Shown in pieces: positions 1-6,842 of a stretch of DNA of 64,000 nt. A program made the position numbers and the translations under genes. The notes below the pieces were generated by a model that saw nothing but the letters and a program-made list of their open reading frames with translations, was not told where the DNA came from and did not search any database. This stretch comes from Chitinophaga oryziterrae (GTDB lineage Bacteria; Bacteroidota; Bacteroidia; Chitinophagales; Chitinophagaceae). How positions within the stretch are numbered: the first letter of the stretch is position 1; each line of letters begins with the position of its first letter. Location: positions 868,001 to 932,000 of the forward strand of contig NZ_WRXO01000002.1 in NCBI RefSeq assembly GCF_009758125.1. The letters run 5' to 3'.

Positions 1-656
1 GGGTTGATGGTAGAGAGCGCATTTACACCACCCCCGTTGGAAGCGCCTGTATTTGCATAATCGTTGTTATTGTAGATAATAAAGCCATCTATCACGTACA
101 ACGGCGCATTTCCGAAGCTGATAGAGTTGCCGCCGCGCACCCTGATAGTAGCGGTACTGCCGGGCTGTCCGGAGCTTTGCGTCACTGCTATCCCGGGCAC
201 AGTGCCTTGCAGCAGGTTATCAAAAGAAGCAGCAGGCTGTGCCAGTAAGGTTTTTGGGATACTGGCCACAGAGCCGGTGATGTCGCTTTTACGCTGGGTA
301 CCATATCCTACCACTACTACTTCATTCAGCTGACTTTCATTTTCCACCAGGGATATCTGGAGGGGAGAGCTGGTAGCTTCTATTTCCTGTTTCTTATATC
401 CTATGTAAACAGCTTCGAGTATATAGGGTAATTTCTGGCCTGTTTTGAAAAAGAATTTGCCTTTTGTATCTGTAAGTACCTGGTTGGTTGTCCCTTTAAT
501 TCTCACCAGGGCCCCTATGAGCGGGGTTTGTGTTTTGCTGTCAATGACTGTACCGGTAAGTGTTGAATTGATTACAGGATCTGAAACGGATTGTGCCAAA
601 AGCGTTGCCGGTGCTATCCCTGATAACCAGGAGACCAGCAAGAGAACTTTTTTCAT
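1..656 (-). CDS. SusC/RagA-type TonB-dependent outer-membrane receptor, N-terminal part (cut by window edge)
   Basis: The frame starts at ATG 656 on the minus strand and is still open at base 1, giving about 218 residues of a receptor that normally exceeds 950. A signal peptide (MKKVLLLVSWLSG..., cleavage after LLA/Q near residue 21) is followed by a carboxypeptidase-regulatory-like beta-sandwich (GTVIDSKTQTPLIGA) and the SusC TonB-box region LNEVVVVGYGTQRKSDITGS. The start of the plug domain is visible (LLQGTVPGIAVTQSSG, IRVRGGNSI, PLYVIDGF). There is no STN domain, unlike the receptor at 39278, so it is probably not a FecR-signalling receptor. The family imports glycans or peptides across the outer membrane with a SusD partner, which would lie outside the window. 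The substrate cannot be read. Confidence 0.93.
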   Translation of the reverse strand, partial: MKKVLLLVSWLSGIAPATLLAQSVSDPVINSTLTGTVIDSKTQTPLIGALVRIKGTTNQVLTDTKGKFFFKTGQKLPYILEAVYIGYKKQEIEATSSPLQISLVENESQLNEVVVVGYGTQRKSDITGSVASIPKTLLAQPAASFDNLLQGTVPGIAVTQSSGQPGSTATIRVRGGNSISFGNAPLYVIDGFIIYNNNDYANTGASNGGGVNALSTIN

Positions 657-1071
657 TAAATTTGTAATTAGTGATTAGACAATAAGATGCCCTTCGGCGA
701 TTTGTTTCGCTGATCCGGCATTTCCAAGCTTGTTTTAGTCCGGCCGGAACTGTTCCCGCAGCTCCGGCCATCTTTTTTTTGCACTCTCTGATTGTTTAGG
801 GAGCGCCGCGATTATTCACATTTCTTTTTTCTGATAACATACGTTTGGTTTATCAATAATATATTGAAAACAATTTGCTGATTTAAGTCTTGATGTGGAA
901 GATGGAATGGAACATTCCGGGAAAAGCGTCAGTATTAACAGCAACAACAACTGTCTGCTGTAGCATTACAGCCGTATTGTTTCTGATTAATGGTTGATAC
1001 TTTTTCAGTCATTTGATCTGTTATTACAGGGGATGATAAGTTGACGATCTCTATCTGGGTCAAAAATAGAA
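657..1071. other. Leader region upstream of the SusC gene
   Basis: About 415 bp with no convincing gene. The only clear structure is a GC-rich hairpin at 742-780, listed separately. A short minus frame crossing it (771 down to 541) runs into susC in another frame and looks like a shadow. No exact Bacteroidota TAnnTTTG promoter was found on the minus strand here. Confidence 0.5.
742..780 (+). terminator. GC-rich hairpin with T-tract, pointing out of the SusC 5' end
   Basis: Arms GGCCGGAAC (742-750) and GCTCCGGCC (761-769) pair at 8 of 9 positions around a 10-nt loop and are followed by an eight-T run ending at 780. This is a textbook intrinsic terminator for the plus strand, but no plus-strand gene precedes it. 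Read on the minus strand it lies in the SusC leader. It could end an antisense transcript arising in the SusC 5' region, or be a leader structure of susC. Confidence 0.55.
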
Positions 1072-1112
1072 ACTATTTATTAGTCCACCAAATTAATGTA
1101 CTAATAAATAGT
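1072..1112 (-). terminator. Perfect 13-bp inverted repeat, likely terminator of the small membrane peptide gene
   Basis: ACTATTTATTAGT (1072-1084) and ACTAATAAATAGT (1100-1112) are exact reverse complements with a 15-bp spacer. On the minus strand the hairpin is followed by TTTCTATTTTTG. It lies 27 bp beyond the stop codon at 1140, so it fits as the terminator of that small gene. The stem is AT-only, so it is weaker than the other terminators here; an operator role is possible. Confidence 0.5.
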
Positions 1113-1139
1113 AAAAAATTAAATCCTGCTGTTTTACGC

Positions 1140-1265
1140 TTAGAGGAACATTGTATAAGCTACCAGGGTAGCGGCCATGAAGGAAACAACTGCTGCGATG
1201 TATGTCAGCCTGAATTGTTTTTGAACAATGGGGGTTTCAGTTGATGAGGGTTTGGGCCATGCCAT
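1140..1265 (-). CDS. Possible small single-span membrane peptide (41 residues)
   Basis: ATG at 1265 opens a 41-residue frame ending in TAA at 1140. It begins MAWPKPSSTETPIVQ, followed by a basic stretch (KQFR), then about 20 hydrophobic residues (LTYIAAVVSFMAATLVAYTMFL) to the C-terminus. This is the layout of a small inner-membrane protein with a cytoplasmic N-terminus. A hairpin with a T-rich tail lies just downstream. No family is recognised. No clear Shine-Dalgarno site is visible, which is usual in Bacteroidota. A chance frame remains possible, but charge distribution, a single transmembrane segment and a matching terminator together argue for a real gene. Confidence 0.45.
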   Translation of the reverse strand: MAWPKPSSTETPIVQKQFRLTYIAAVVSFMAATLVAYTMFL

Positions 1266-1355
1266 ATTATTGATATTTGATAGAACAAGTTTACAGAATC
1301 AAATTCTTTCATTAGTTAATGACTAGTTAACAAAATCAATTTCCCACGTTTGTGG

Positions 1356-1363
1356 TATTTTTG
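1356..1363 (+). promoter_or_regulatory. Possible Bacteroidota -7 promoter element
   Basis: TATTTTTG matches the Bacteroidota -7 consensus TAnnTTTG and lies 50 bp before the ATG at 1413. No TTTG-type -33 element sits at the expected distance upstream, so this is weak. Confidence 0.25.
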
Positions 1364-1412
1364 ATATTCGCTGATTTATCCGAATCTGCTGATTTTTAAT
1401 TATATTCACTGC

Positions 1413-1622
1413 ATGTCAAAATATAAAGATGTAGTTGTTACCCTTTCGAAAAAACATCCTGAGACCAGTGAGCCGGTTCAGCCCGGTCACACTTATGTTG
1501 TTGGTGCGCTAGGCGGTAAAAAACGCTGGTACGAAGTAGAGACGGAACAACTCAACAATCTCAAAAACGAAGATTTGCAAAAGGAGCTGTACAAATTGCT
1601 TCATCCCCAGACGCACCACTGA
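1413..1622 (+). CDS. Small hypothetical protein (69 residues)
   Basis: ATG at 1413 opens a hydrophilic 69-residue protein beginning MSKYKDVVVTLSKKHPE and ending KLLHPQTHH. There is no signal peptide or membrane segment, so it should be cytoplasmic. The middle (HTYVVGALGGKKRWYEVETEQL) reads like a small beta-rich core with a Gly-Gly-Lys-Lys turn, followed by a charged amphipathic helix (NNLKNEDLQKELYKLL). No family is recognised. It is transcribed divergently from the small membrane peptide, and a good hairpin terminator follows its stop. The frame, composition and context look like a real gene; the function is unknown. Confidence 0.7.
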   Translation: MSKYKDVVVTLSKKHPETSEPVQPGHTYVVGALGGKKRWYEVETEQLNNLKNEDLQKELYKLLHPQTHH

Positions 1623-1655
1623 GCCGGATAAGCATATCCTTCACCTCTTCACCCC

Positions 1656-1692
1656 AAGGAGAAATCGTAAGATTTCCCCTTTTTTATTTTTT
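1656..1692 (+). terminator. Intrinsic terminator after the 69-residue protein
   Basis: AAGGAGAAATC (1656-1666) pairs with GATTTCCCCTT (1671-1681) around a GTAA loop with one mismatch, followed by a T-rich tract. It separates the 69-residue gene from the convergent hydrolase gene and may also end the minus-strand transcript, whose last codons overlap it. Confidence 0.75.
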
Positions 1693-2541
1693 AGGGACCA
1701 GGATATTACTGTCGGTCATCCAGTTTTTCAACAGTTCCGGCCACGCTTTTATCGACTGTAAATTGGATCTGTATCCCATATTAAATGCGTGATTCCCGTT
1801 CGCAAAAATGTGTGCTTCCACAGGTACTTTCGCTTGTCTGTATCTTTGCAACAGATTAACAATAGGAACAGAACAACATTCATCATCATTTGCCGCAATT
1901 AAAAATGCTTTTGGCGCATCTGAAGGGACTACTTCCGGTACACCTAACGGACCGGGATACACCAGTATCTGGAAGTTGGGCCTGCCATTCAGTCTGTCTA
2001 CCGGATCTTTTGCTTTAGGGTCTCCCGCACCGGATGCATACGCTACCTGCGATACTACTTCTCCACCTGCAGAGAAGCCCCATATACCTACCCGGTTTGT
2101 GTCTATACCCCATTCTGCCGCACGACTGCGAACAAAACGAATGGCTCTGTATCCATCCTGTCTTACTTCTTTTTCAAGGCTGTAGGTAGAGTCTTCCCGG
2201 AACAATCTGTATTTGAGTATAATAGCAGCAACGCCTATACTATTTAAAAAACGCGCCGGTTCCACACCCTCCGAATTATAAACGAGTAGCCGGAAACCGC
2301 CGCCAGGACAGATGATTACAGCGGCCCCGGTCGCTTTCTCTTTTGGCGGAAGATATACCGTGACGGAAGGGTTGTGTATGTTTTTTACATAATAATCTTT
2401 TGCTATCTCAGGCTCGTCTTTACGTTTTTCATACCCGGGCGCGCCGTTCGGCCATAGGTGGTATACTGTTGGGGAATCCTGTGCCATGGCCTGTATGAAC
2501 GGTAATGACAGGAAAGCAAAAAGAAGAAATCTGCATTGCAT
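1684..2541 (-). CDS. Secreted alpha/beta-hydrolase (esterase / acetyl-xylan-esterase-like)
   Basis: This 285-residue exported hydrolase has a signal peptide ending near IQAMA/Q (residue 20). The start of the mature protein (TVYHLWPNGAPGYE) is typical of Bacteroidota alpha/beta-hydrolases of the BD-FAE/acetyl-esterase group. The oxyanion motif CPGGGF is at about 78-83. The nucleophile elbow GFSAGG gives Ser157, Asp219 or Asp220 (AANDDE) is the acid, and His251 (NGNHAF) completes the triad. All catalytic parts are present, so it should be active. It probably removes acyl groups from plant or microbial polysaccharides in the periplasm or at the surface; the substrate is inferred only from the family. 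It stands alone, convergent with the 69-residue gene. Confidence 0.88.
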   Translation of the reverse strand: MQCRFLLFAFLSLPFIQAMAQDSPTVYHLWPNGAPGYEKRKDEPEIAKDYYVKNIHNPSVTVYLPPKEKATGAAVIICPGGGFRLLVYNSEGVEPARFLNSIGVAAIILKYRLFREDSTYSLEKEVRQDGYRAIRFVRSRAAEWGIDTNRVGIWGFSAGGEVVSQVAYASGAGDPKAKDPVDRLNGRPNFQILVYPGPLGVPEVVPSDAPKAFLIAANDDECCSVPIVNLLQRYRQAKVPVEAHIFANGNHAFNMGYRSNLQSIKAWPELLKNWMTDSNILVPKK

Positions 2542-2804
2542 ATAGGAACTGTTTTAAGTTTGCTTAATATAAATTACTGCTGAAACGATATAAAGAATAT
2601 CTATCGGGAAAAGATGTAAAACGTTGTCTAAAGTAGCAATTGTAGTTGTGAAATACTAGTGTCATGCATTGATAAATAATAAATTATGTGGCTAAAGACG
2701 TGTTTGTACCGACAATAATTGTGTTATAACGCTTAACATTTTTATTGTTGTTTTAAAAAAAATCAGATCGATTTTCTAAGCATTTATCATACATTCGAGC
2801 TTTA
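2542..2804. other. Intergenic stretch without recognised genes
   Basis: AT-rich DNA between the hydrolase start and the glycosyltransferase-like remnant. It presumably carries the hydrolase promoter on the minus strand. No gene or strong hairpin was seen. Confidence 0.5.
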
Positions 2805-3121
2805 TTAAATTGTCCCCCCCAAATTAACCATTAACAGACCTTGCTTATATTGGCGAGGTCTTATTTTTTTACTGAGTAATTCCCCAGGATGTACTGCATT
2901 CAATTCATTCGGATCAAACAGTTCAAACTCTCCCGACAGTTTTTTTCACTTCCTGCATAAATATCTTTTGTGAGTATTTCTTTGACGGCATCACGAATCT
3001 GTTCCGGGGTAGGCGTTTCCGTATATAAATTTAAAGGTATTCCTTTGTTATAAAAACGCAGGCAACGATTATCTTCCCCAATTTGTTACAAGCTGTGGTG
3101 GCATATGTTTTGCAACCCAAT
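2805..3121 (-). pseudogene. Frameshifted remnant of a GT1/MGT-like glycosyltransferase C-terminus
   Basis: Read on the minus strand in pieces, this stretch resembles the C-terminus of a UDP-sugar (MGT/GT1) glycosyltransferase. One frame gives HMPPQLVTNWG. A shift at the GGGG run near 3077 leads to GEDNRCLRFYNKGIPLNLY and then TPEQIRDAVKEIL. A second shift at the A7 run near 2940-2946 leads to KLSGEFELFDPNELNAV. The order matches the GT1 C-terminal plan: a base-recognition/DQxxNA-like segment, then T-P-E-Q-I-R-x-A-V. No intact start or N-terminal domain exists. The alpha-amylase gene begins on the other strand where the rest would be. The family assignment rests on motif resemblance only. Confidence 0.45.
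2836..2870. terminator. Hairpin with flanking A/T tract inside the remnant
   Basis: AGACCTTGC (2836-2844) pairs with GCGAGGTCT (2853-2861), with minor bulging, and TTATTTTTTT follows on the plus strand. It may be the old bidirectional terminator of the decayed glycosyltransferase gene. No plus-strand gene precedes it. Confidence 0.4.
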
Positions 3122-3139
3122 AGTATAATTCCTCACATC

Positions 3140-4621
3140 ATGCAAAACGGTACAATGATCCAATATTTTCACTGGTATACACCGGCTGATGGCAGCTTGT
3201 GGAAAACAGTGAAAGATGAAGCCCGGCACCTGGCAGAGGTAGGTGTGAATGCGGTATGGCTTCCGCCCGCATACAAGGGAGCCGACGGAGCAAACAGTCA
3301 TGGGTATGATGTATATGACATGTACGACCTGGGAGAGTTTGATCAAAAAGCATCTGTAAGAACACGTTTCGGGACCAGGCAGGAATATATAGATGCGATC
3401 AATGCTATTCATGACGCAGGCATGCAGGTATATGTGGATGTTGTAGCGAATCATCTGACAGGCGCTGATGAAACAGAAAAGATCAAAGTGAGGAAAGTAG
3501 ACCCTGAAAACCGTAATAAATTCATCTCTGAGCCCATGGAAATAGAGGCGTTCACGAAATTTACTTTCCCCGGACGCAATGGGCAGTATTCCAATTTTGT
3601 ATGGGATCACCAGTGTTTCTCCGGGATAGATTATGATAACCTCACAAAGGAAACGGCTGTTTTCTCTATCTTAAATGAATACGGGGAAGGATGGGAAGAA
3701 GTGATTGATACCGAAAATGGTAACTTCGATTACCTGATGGGAGCAGATGTGGAATTCCGTAATCCTGCGGTGAGAGAGGAGTTCAGAAGATGGGGAGAGT
3801 GGTATTATAATGCCGTGCATTTTGATGGTTTCCGATTGGATGCTGTGAAACATATTACCCCGGAATTCTTCAACACCTGGTTGGACCAGATGCGTGGATA
3901 TGCGCAAAAAGAATTATTTGCGGTAGGGGAGTACTGGGCACCCGGTCGGCTCGACCTTCTTGTACGCTATATAGAGGCTACTAATGGCAAGATGTCTTTG
4001 TTCGACGCTCCCCTGCAGCATAATTTCCATGAGGCCTCAAAAGCCGGGAAAGATTACGATTTAAGGACCATCTTCCATGATACCCTTGTTGCAGTGAAAC
4101 CTTTACTGGCAGTAACTGTGGTAGATAACCATGATACACAGCCGTTAGAGGCGCTGGAAGCCCCGGTGGAACCCTGGTTCAAGCCATTGGCATATGCGTT
4201 GGTCCTGTTGCGTGAACAAGGTTATCCCTGTATCTTTTACCCGGATATGTATGGCGCCAAATATACCGGCAAGGAGGGGGAAGGGAATGACCGGGAGATA
4301 TACCTGCCAGGTGTGGAGAACATTGATAAGCTCATTTCTGCCCGCGACAGGTTTGCGTATGGTCAGCAACGCGATTACTTTGATCATGCTAATTGCATTG
4401 GCTGGACCCGTGAAGGGGATGGAGAACATCCTGGTTGTGCGGTGGTATTGTCAAATGGAGAGGATGGCTCCAAACATATGGAGATCGGCAGGCAGTATGC
4501 AGGCAAAAAGTTTGTGGACCATTACGGGAAACATGATGCGGAAATAGTAATAGAGGAAGAGGGATGGGCTACGTTTCTTTGCCGTGCCGGTTCGGTATCT
4601 GTATGGGTGATGGCGGGATAA
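3140..4621 (+). CDS. Cytoplasmic GH13 alpha-amylase (GH13_5-like)
   Basis: From ATG 3140 the protein is 493 residues beginning MQNGTMIQYFHWYTP, the standard start of GH13 subfamily 5 amylases. The frame extends upstream to 3083, but those 19 codons do not look like the family. There is no signal peptide, so it acts inside the cell on storage or imported alpha-glucans. Conserved regions are all present: DVVANH, GFRLDAVKH (nucleophile Asp234), AVGEYW (acid/base Glu264) and VVDNHDTQ (Asp332). The domain B insertion and the C-terminal all-beta domain are intact and the length is normal. It is monocistronic, with a strong terminator just after the stop. Hydrolysis of internal alpha-1,4 bonds is well supported by the family. 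Confidence 0.95.
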   Translation: MQNGTMIQYFHWYTPADGSLWKTVKDEARHLAEVGVNAVWLPPAYKGADGANSHGYDVYDMYDLGEFDQKASVRTRFGTRQEYIDAINAIHDAGMQVYVDVVANHLTGADETEKIKVRKVDPENRNKFISEPMEIEAFTKFTFPGRNGQYSNFVWDHQCFSGIDYDNLTKETAVFSILNEYGEGWEEVIDTENGNFDYLMGADVEFRNPAVREEFRRWGEWYYNAVHFDGFRLDAVKHITPEFFNTWLDQMRGYAQKELFAVGEYWAPGRLDLLVRYIEATNGKMSLFDAPLQHNFHEASKAGKDYDLRTIFHDTLVAVKPLLAVTVVDNHDTQPLEALEAPVEPWFKPLAYALVLLREQGYPCIFYPDMYGAKYTGKEGEGNDREIYLPGVENIDKLISARDRFAYGQQRDYFDHANCIGWTREGDGEHPGCAVVLSNGEDGSKHMEIGRQYAGKKFVDHYGKHDAEIVIEEEGWATFLCRAGSVSVWVMAG

Positions 4622-4638
4622 ATAAATCAATATACAAG

Positions 4639-4676
4639 AAAAGCTGGCTATGATCTATCATTGCCGGCTTTTTTTT
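4639..4676 (+). terminator. Intrinsic terminator of the alpha-amylase gene
   Basis: AAGCTGGC (4641-4648) pairs with GCCGGCTT (4663-4670), one G-T pair, around a 14-nt loop, followed by a run of T ending near 4676. Confidence 0.8.
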
Positions 4677-4707
4677 GTGTATTATATTTACAACCTTAAC
4701 CATTTAT

Positions 4708-6213
4708 ATGATCATAAAGTTTTTGCTTCCGTTAGTCCTGTTAAGCGGGGTGCTATCAGCCCAGGCTCCTTTTAAGAACGAACAACCGGTTTCTCCGGGC
4801 CGTGTACTGGCGCTGGATTCTGCTATTGTTACCCATCACGAAGTAACGATAAAAGGGGTGCGTGTACCCTATACTGCCACTGCCGGCAGCATTCCTTTAT
4901 GGGATGAAGACGGCAAAGCGCTGGCGGGTGTGTTCTATACTTATTATGAAAGAGAAGATATAAAAGAGAAATCCGGTCGTCCGCTGGTGATCTCTTTTAA
5001 TGGTGGCCCTGGTACACCTTCCGTATGGATGGAAATAGGGTATACCGGTCCGAGATTGCTGAATATTGATGATGAAGGATATCCGGTGCAACCTTTTGGG
5101 ATGAGAGATAATCCTAATTCCATTCTGGACGTAGCGGACATTGTGTACGTAGATCCGGTGAATACTGGTTTTTCGCGCCCGGTAAGCAAGGACGTACCTG
5201 CTTCTAAATTCTATGGGGTAAATGCGGATATTAAATACCTGGCGGAATGGATCAATACTTTTGTTACACGTAAAGGTCGCTGGGCTTCGCCTAAATTCCT
5301 GATTGGCGAAAGTTATGGAACTACCCGTGTTTCGGGGTTAGCGCTTGAATTGCAGGATGCACAGTGGATGTATCTCAACGGTGTGATCCTCGTATCACCC
5401 ACCGAATTGGGTATTGATCGCAACGGTCCGCTGGATGCAGCGTTAAAACTACCTTACTTTACAGCTACTGCGTGGTACCATAAAAAGTTACCTGCTGATC
5501 TGCAGCAGAAAGATCTCAACGATGTATTACCTGAAGTAGAGAACTTCACTATCAATGAGCTGATCCCTGCCCTGTCTAAAGGCGGTGCACTGGATGATGC
5601 GCAGCGCAAGAGCATTGCCGTGAAGATTGCCCGTTACAGTGGTATTACGGAGCAGGTCGTACAGGAGAACAACCTGGACGTGTCCTTCAATCTTTTCTGG
5701 AAACAATTGTTACGTGATCAGGGATTTACTGTTGGTCGCCTTGATTCCCGTTACAAAGGAATTGATAAAAGGATTGCAGGTGAGAGTCCTGATTATAATG
5801 CGGAGCTGACAGCCTGGTTACAGGCATTCACACCTGCTATCAACATTTATCTCCGGGAAGAGTTGAAATACAAAACGGATCTTAAATATAATATGTTTGG
5901 TCAGGTCTGGCCATGGGATAATACCAATAACAAGACAGGTGAAAATCTGCGACAGGCCATCTCTCAGAACCCTTTTTTACACCTGTTGGTGCAATCCGGT
6001 TATTATGATGGCGCCTGTGATTATTTCAATGCCAAATACAGCATGTGGCAGTTAGACCCCGGTGGCAAGCTTAAAAACCGCCTGAAATGGGAAGGTTACA
6101 GGAGCGGGCATATGATGTATTTACGTAAGGATGACCTGGCTACAGCTACAGAGAATCTCAGGACCTTTATCCGGGAGTCTGTACCTGCAAAAGGGCAGCC
6201 TGCAAAATATTAA
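4708..6213 (+). CDS. Exported serine carboxypeptidase-like peptidase (family S10)
   Basis: From ATG 4708 the protein is 501 residues with a signal peptide (MIIKFLLPLVLLSGVLSAQ). The frame extends to 4675, but ATG 4708 places the signal correctly. The S10 landmarks are SFNGGPGTPSVW (oxyanion hole), GESYGTTR (nucleophile Ser202), YYDGACDY (Asp434) and YRSGHMMY (His468). The triad is complete. The family removes C-terminal residues from peptides at acidic pH; bacterial members are less well characterised. Location is probably periplasmic. It has its own strong terminator. Its neighbours do not define a pathway. Confidence 0.9.
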   Translation: MIIKFLLPLVLLSGVLSAQAPFKNEQPVSPGRVLALDSAIVTHHEVTIKGVRVPYTATAGSIPLWDEDGKALAGVFYTYYEREDIKEKSGRPLVISFNGGPGTPSVWMEIGYTGPRLLNIDDEGYPVQPFGMRDNPNSILDVADIVYVDPVNTGFSRPVSKDVPASKFYGVNADIKYLAEWINTFVTRKGRWASPKFLIGESYGTTRVSGLALELQDAQWMYLNGVILVSPTELGIDRNGPLDAALKLPYFTATAWYHKKLPADLQQKDLNDVLPEVENFTINELIPALSKGGALDDAQRKSIAVKIARYSGITEQVVQENNLDVSFNLFWKQLLRDQGFTVGRLDSRYKGIDKRIAGESPDYNAELTAWLQAFTPAINIYLREELKYKTDLKYNMFGQVWPWDNTNNKTGENLRQAISQNPFLHLLVQSGYYDGACDYFNAKYSMWQLDPGGKLKNRLKWEGYRSGHMMYLRKDDLATATENLRTFIRESVPAKGQPAKY

Positions 6214-6220
6214 ATCCCCT

Positions 6221-6256
6221 AAGTGAAAAGTCCGTTCATTAACGGATTTTTCACTT
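6221..6256 (+). terminator. Strong intrinsic terminator of the S10 peptidase gene
   Basis: AAGTGAAAAGTCCGTT (6221-6236) pairs with AACGGATTTTTCACTT (6241-6256) with one G-T pair around a CATT loop. The stem carries its own T-run. It lies between the peptidase stop and the regulator start. Confidence 0.85.
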
Positions 6257-6265
6257 CTTTTGCTG

Positions 6266-6838
6266 ATGCAACGCCTCTTAGATCACATACAGAAATTTGT
6301 AGTGTTAAGTGAAGAAGAACAGGAAATCCTTCTTTCTTACATCACCTGCCAGGAAGTAAACAAGAAAGATTATTTGTTACGTCAGGGGCAGATCTGTTCT
6401 GCTAATTATTTCATTTTGCAGGGGTGTTTTCGTTTATACTATGTGAATGATAACGGCACCGAACAAATCCTTCACTTTGGTATTGATAACTGGTGGATCG
6501 CGGATTATGAGAGTTTGGAAAAACAAACACCTTCAGAGTTTTATATACAGGCTGTCGAAACAACGGAGATAGCGGTGCTTAAAAAATCCATACAGGAAGA
6601 GTTGTTTAGTAAAGTACCAAAGATGGAGCGTTATTTCAGGCTGGTGTTCCAGAAAGCCTATACAGCTTCGCAGATGAGGATTAAATACATTTATACTTTT
6701 ACGGGGGAAGAGAGATATCGTCACTTTAATAAATCCTTTCCTGGTTTTGTACAGCGGATACCACAGTATATGCTGGCTTCTTATCTGGGGTTTACACCTG
6801 AGTTTCTGAGTAAGTTAAGAGGAAAGAAAGAGAAATAA
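6266..6838 (+). CDS. Crp/Fnr-family transcriptional regulator
   Basis: From ATG 6266 this is a 190-residue regulator (upstream TTG and CTG codons are less likely starts). Residues 1 to about 115 form a cyclic-nucleotide-binding-type beta-barrel (LRQGQICSANYFILQGCFRLYY, then GTEQILHFGIDNWW). The C-terminus carries a short winged-helix region ending RIPQYMLASYLGFTPEFLSKLR, the signature of the Bacteroidota Crp/Fnr subgroup. The cAMP-contacting Arg/Glu motif of true Crp is not evident and there is no Fnr cysteine cluster, so the ligand is unknown. It converges with the GNAT-ankyrin gene with only 4 bp between stops. Confidence 0.9.
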   Translation: MQRLLDHIQKFVVLSEEEQEILLSYITCQEVNKKDYLLRQGQICSANYFILQGCFRLYYVNDNGTEQILHFGIDNWWIADYESLEKQTPSEFYIQAVETTEIAVLKKSIQEELFSKVPKMERYFRLVFQKAYTASQMRIKYIYTFTGEERYRHFNKSFPGFVQRIPQYMLASYLGFTPEFLSKLRGKKEK

Positions 6839-6842
6839 TACT

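Noticed and set aside
1041..1244. 67-codon plus-strand frame
   Set aside because: It crosses the 13-bp inverted repeat and is antisense to the better-supported membrane peptide; composition looks random.
3086..3610. 174-codon minus-strand frame opposite the alpha-amylase
   Set aside because: Cys/His/Ile-rich composition typical of a reverse-strand shadow; the plus strand encodes an intact GH13 enzyme.
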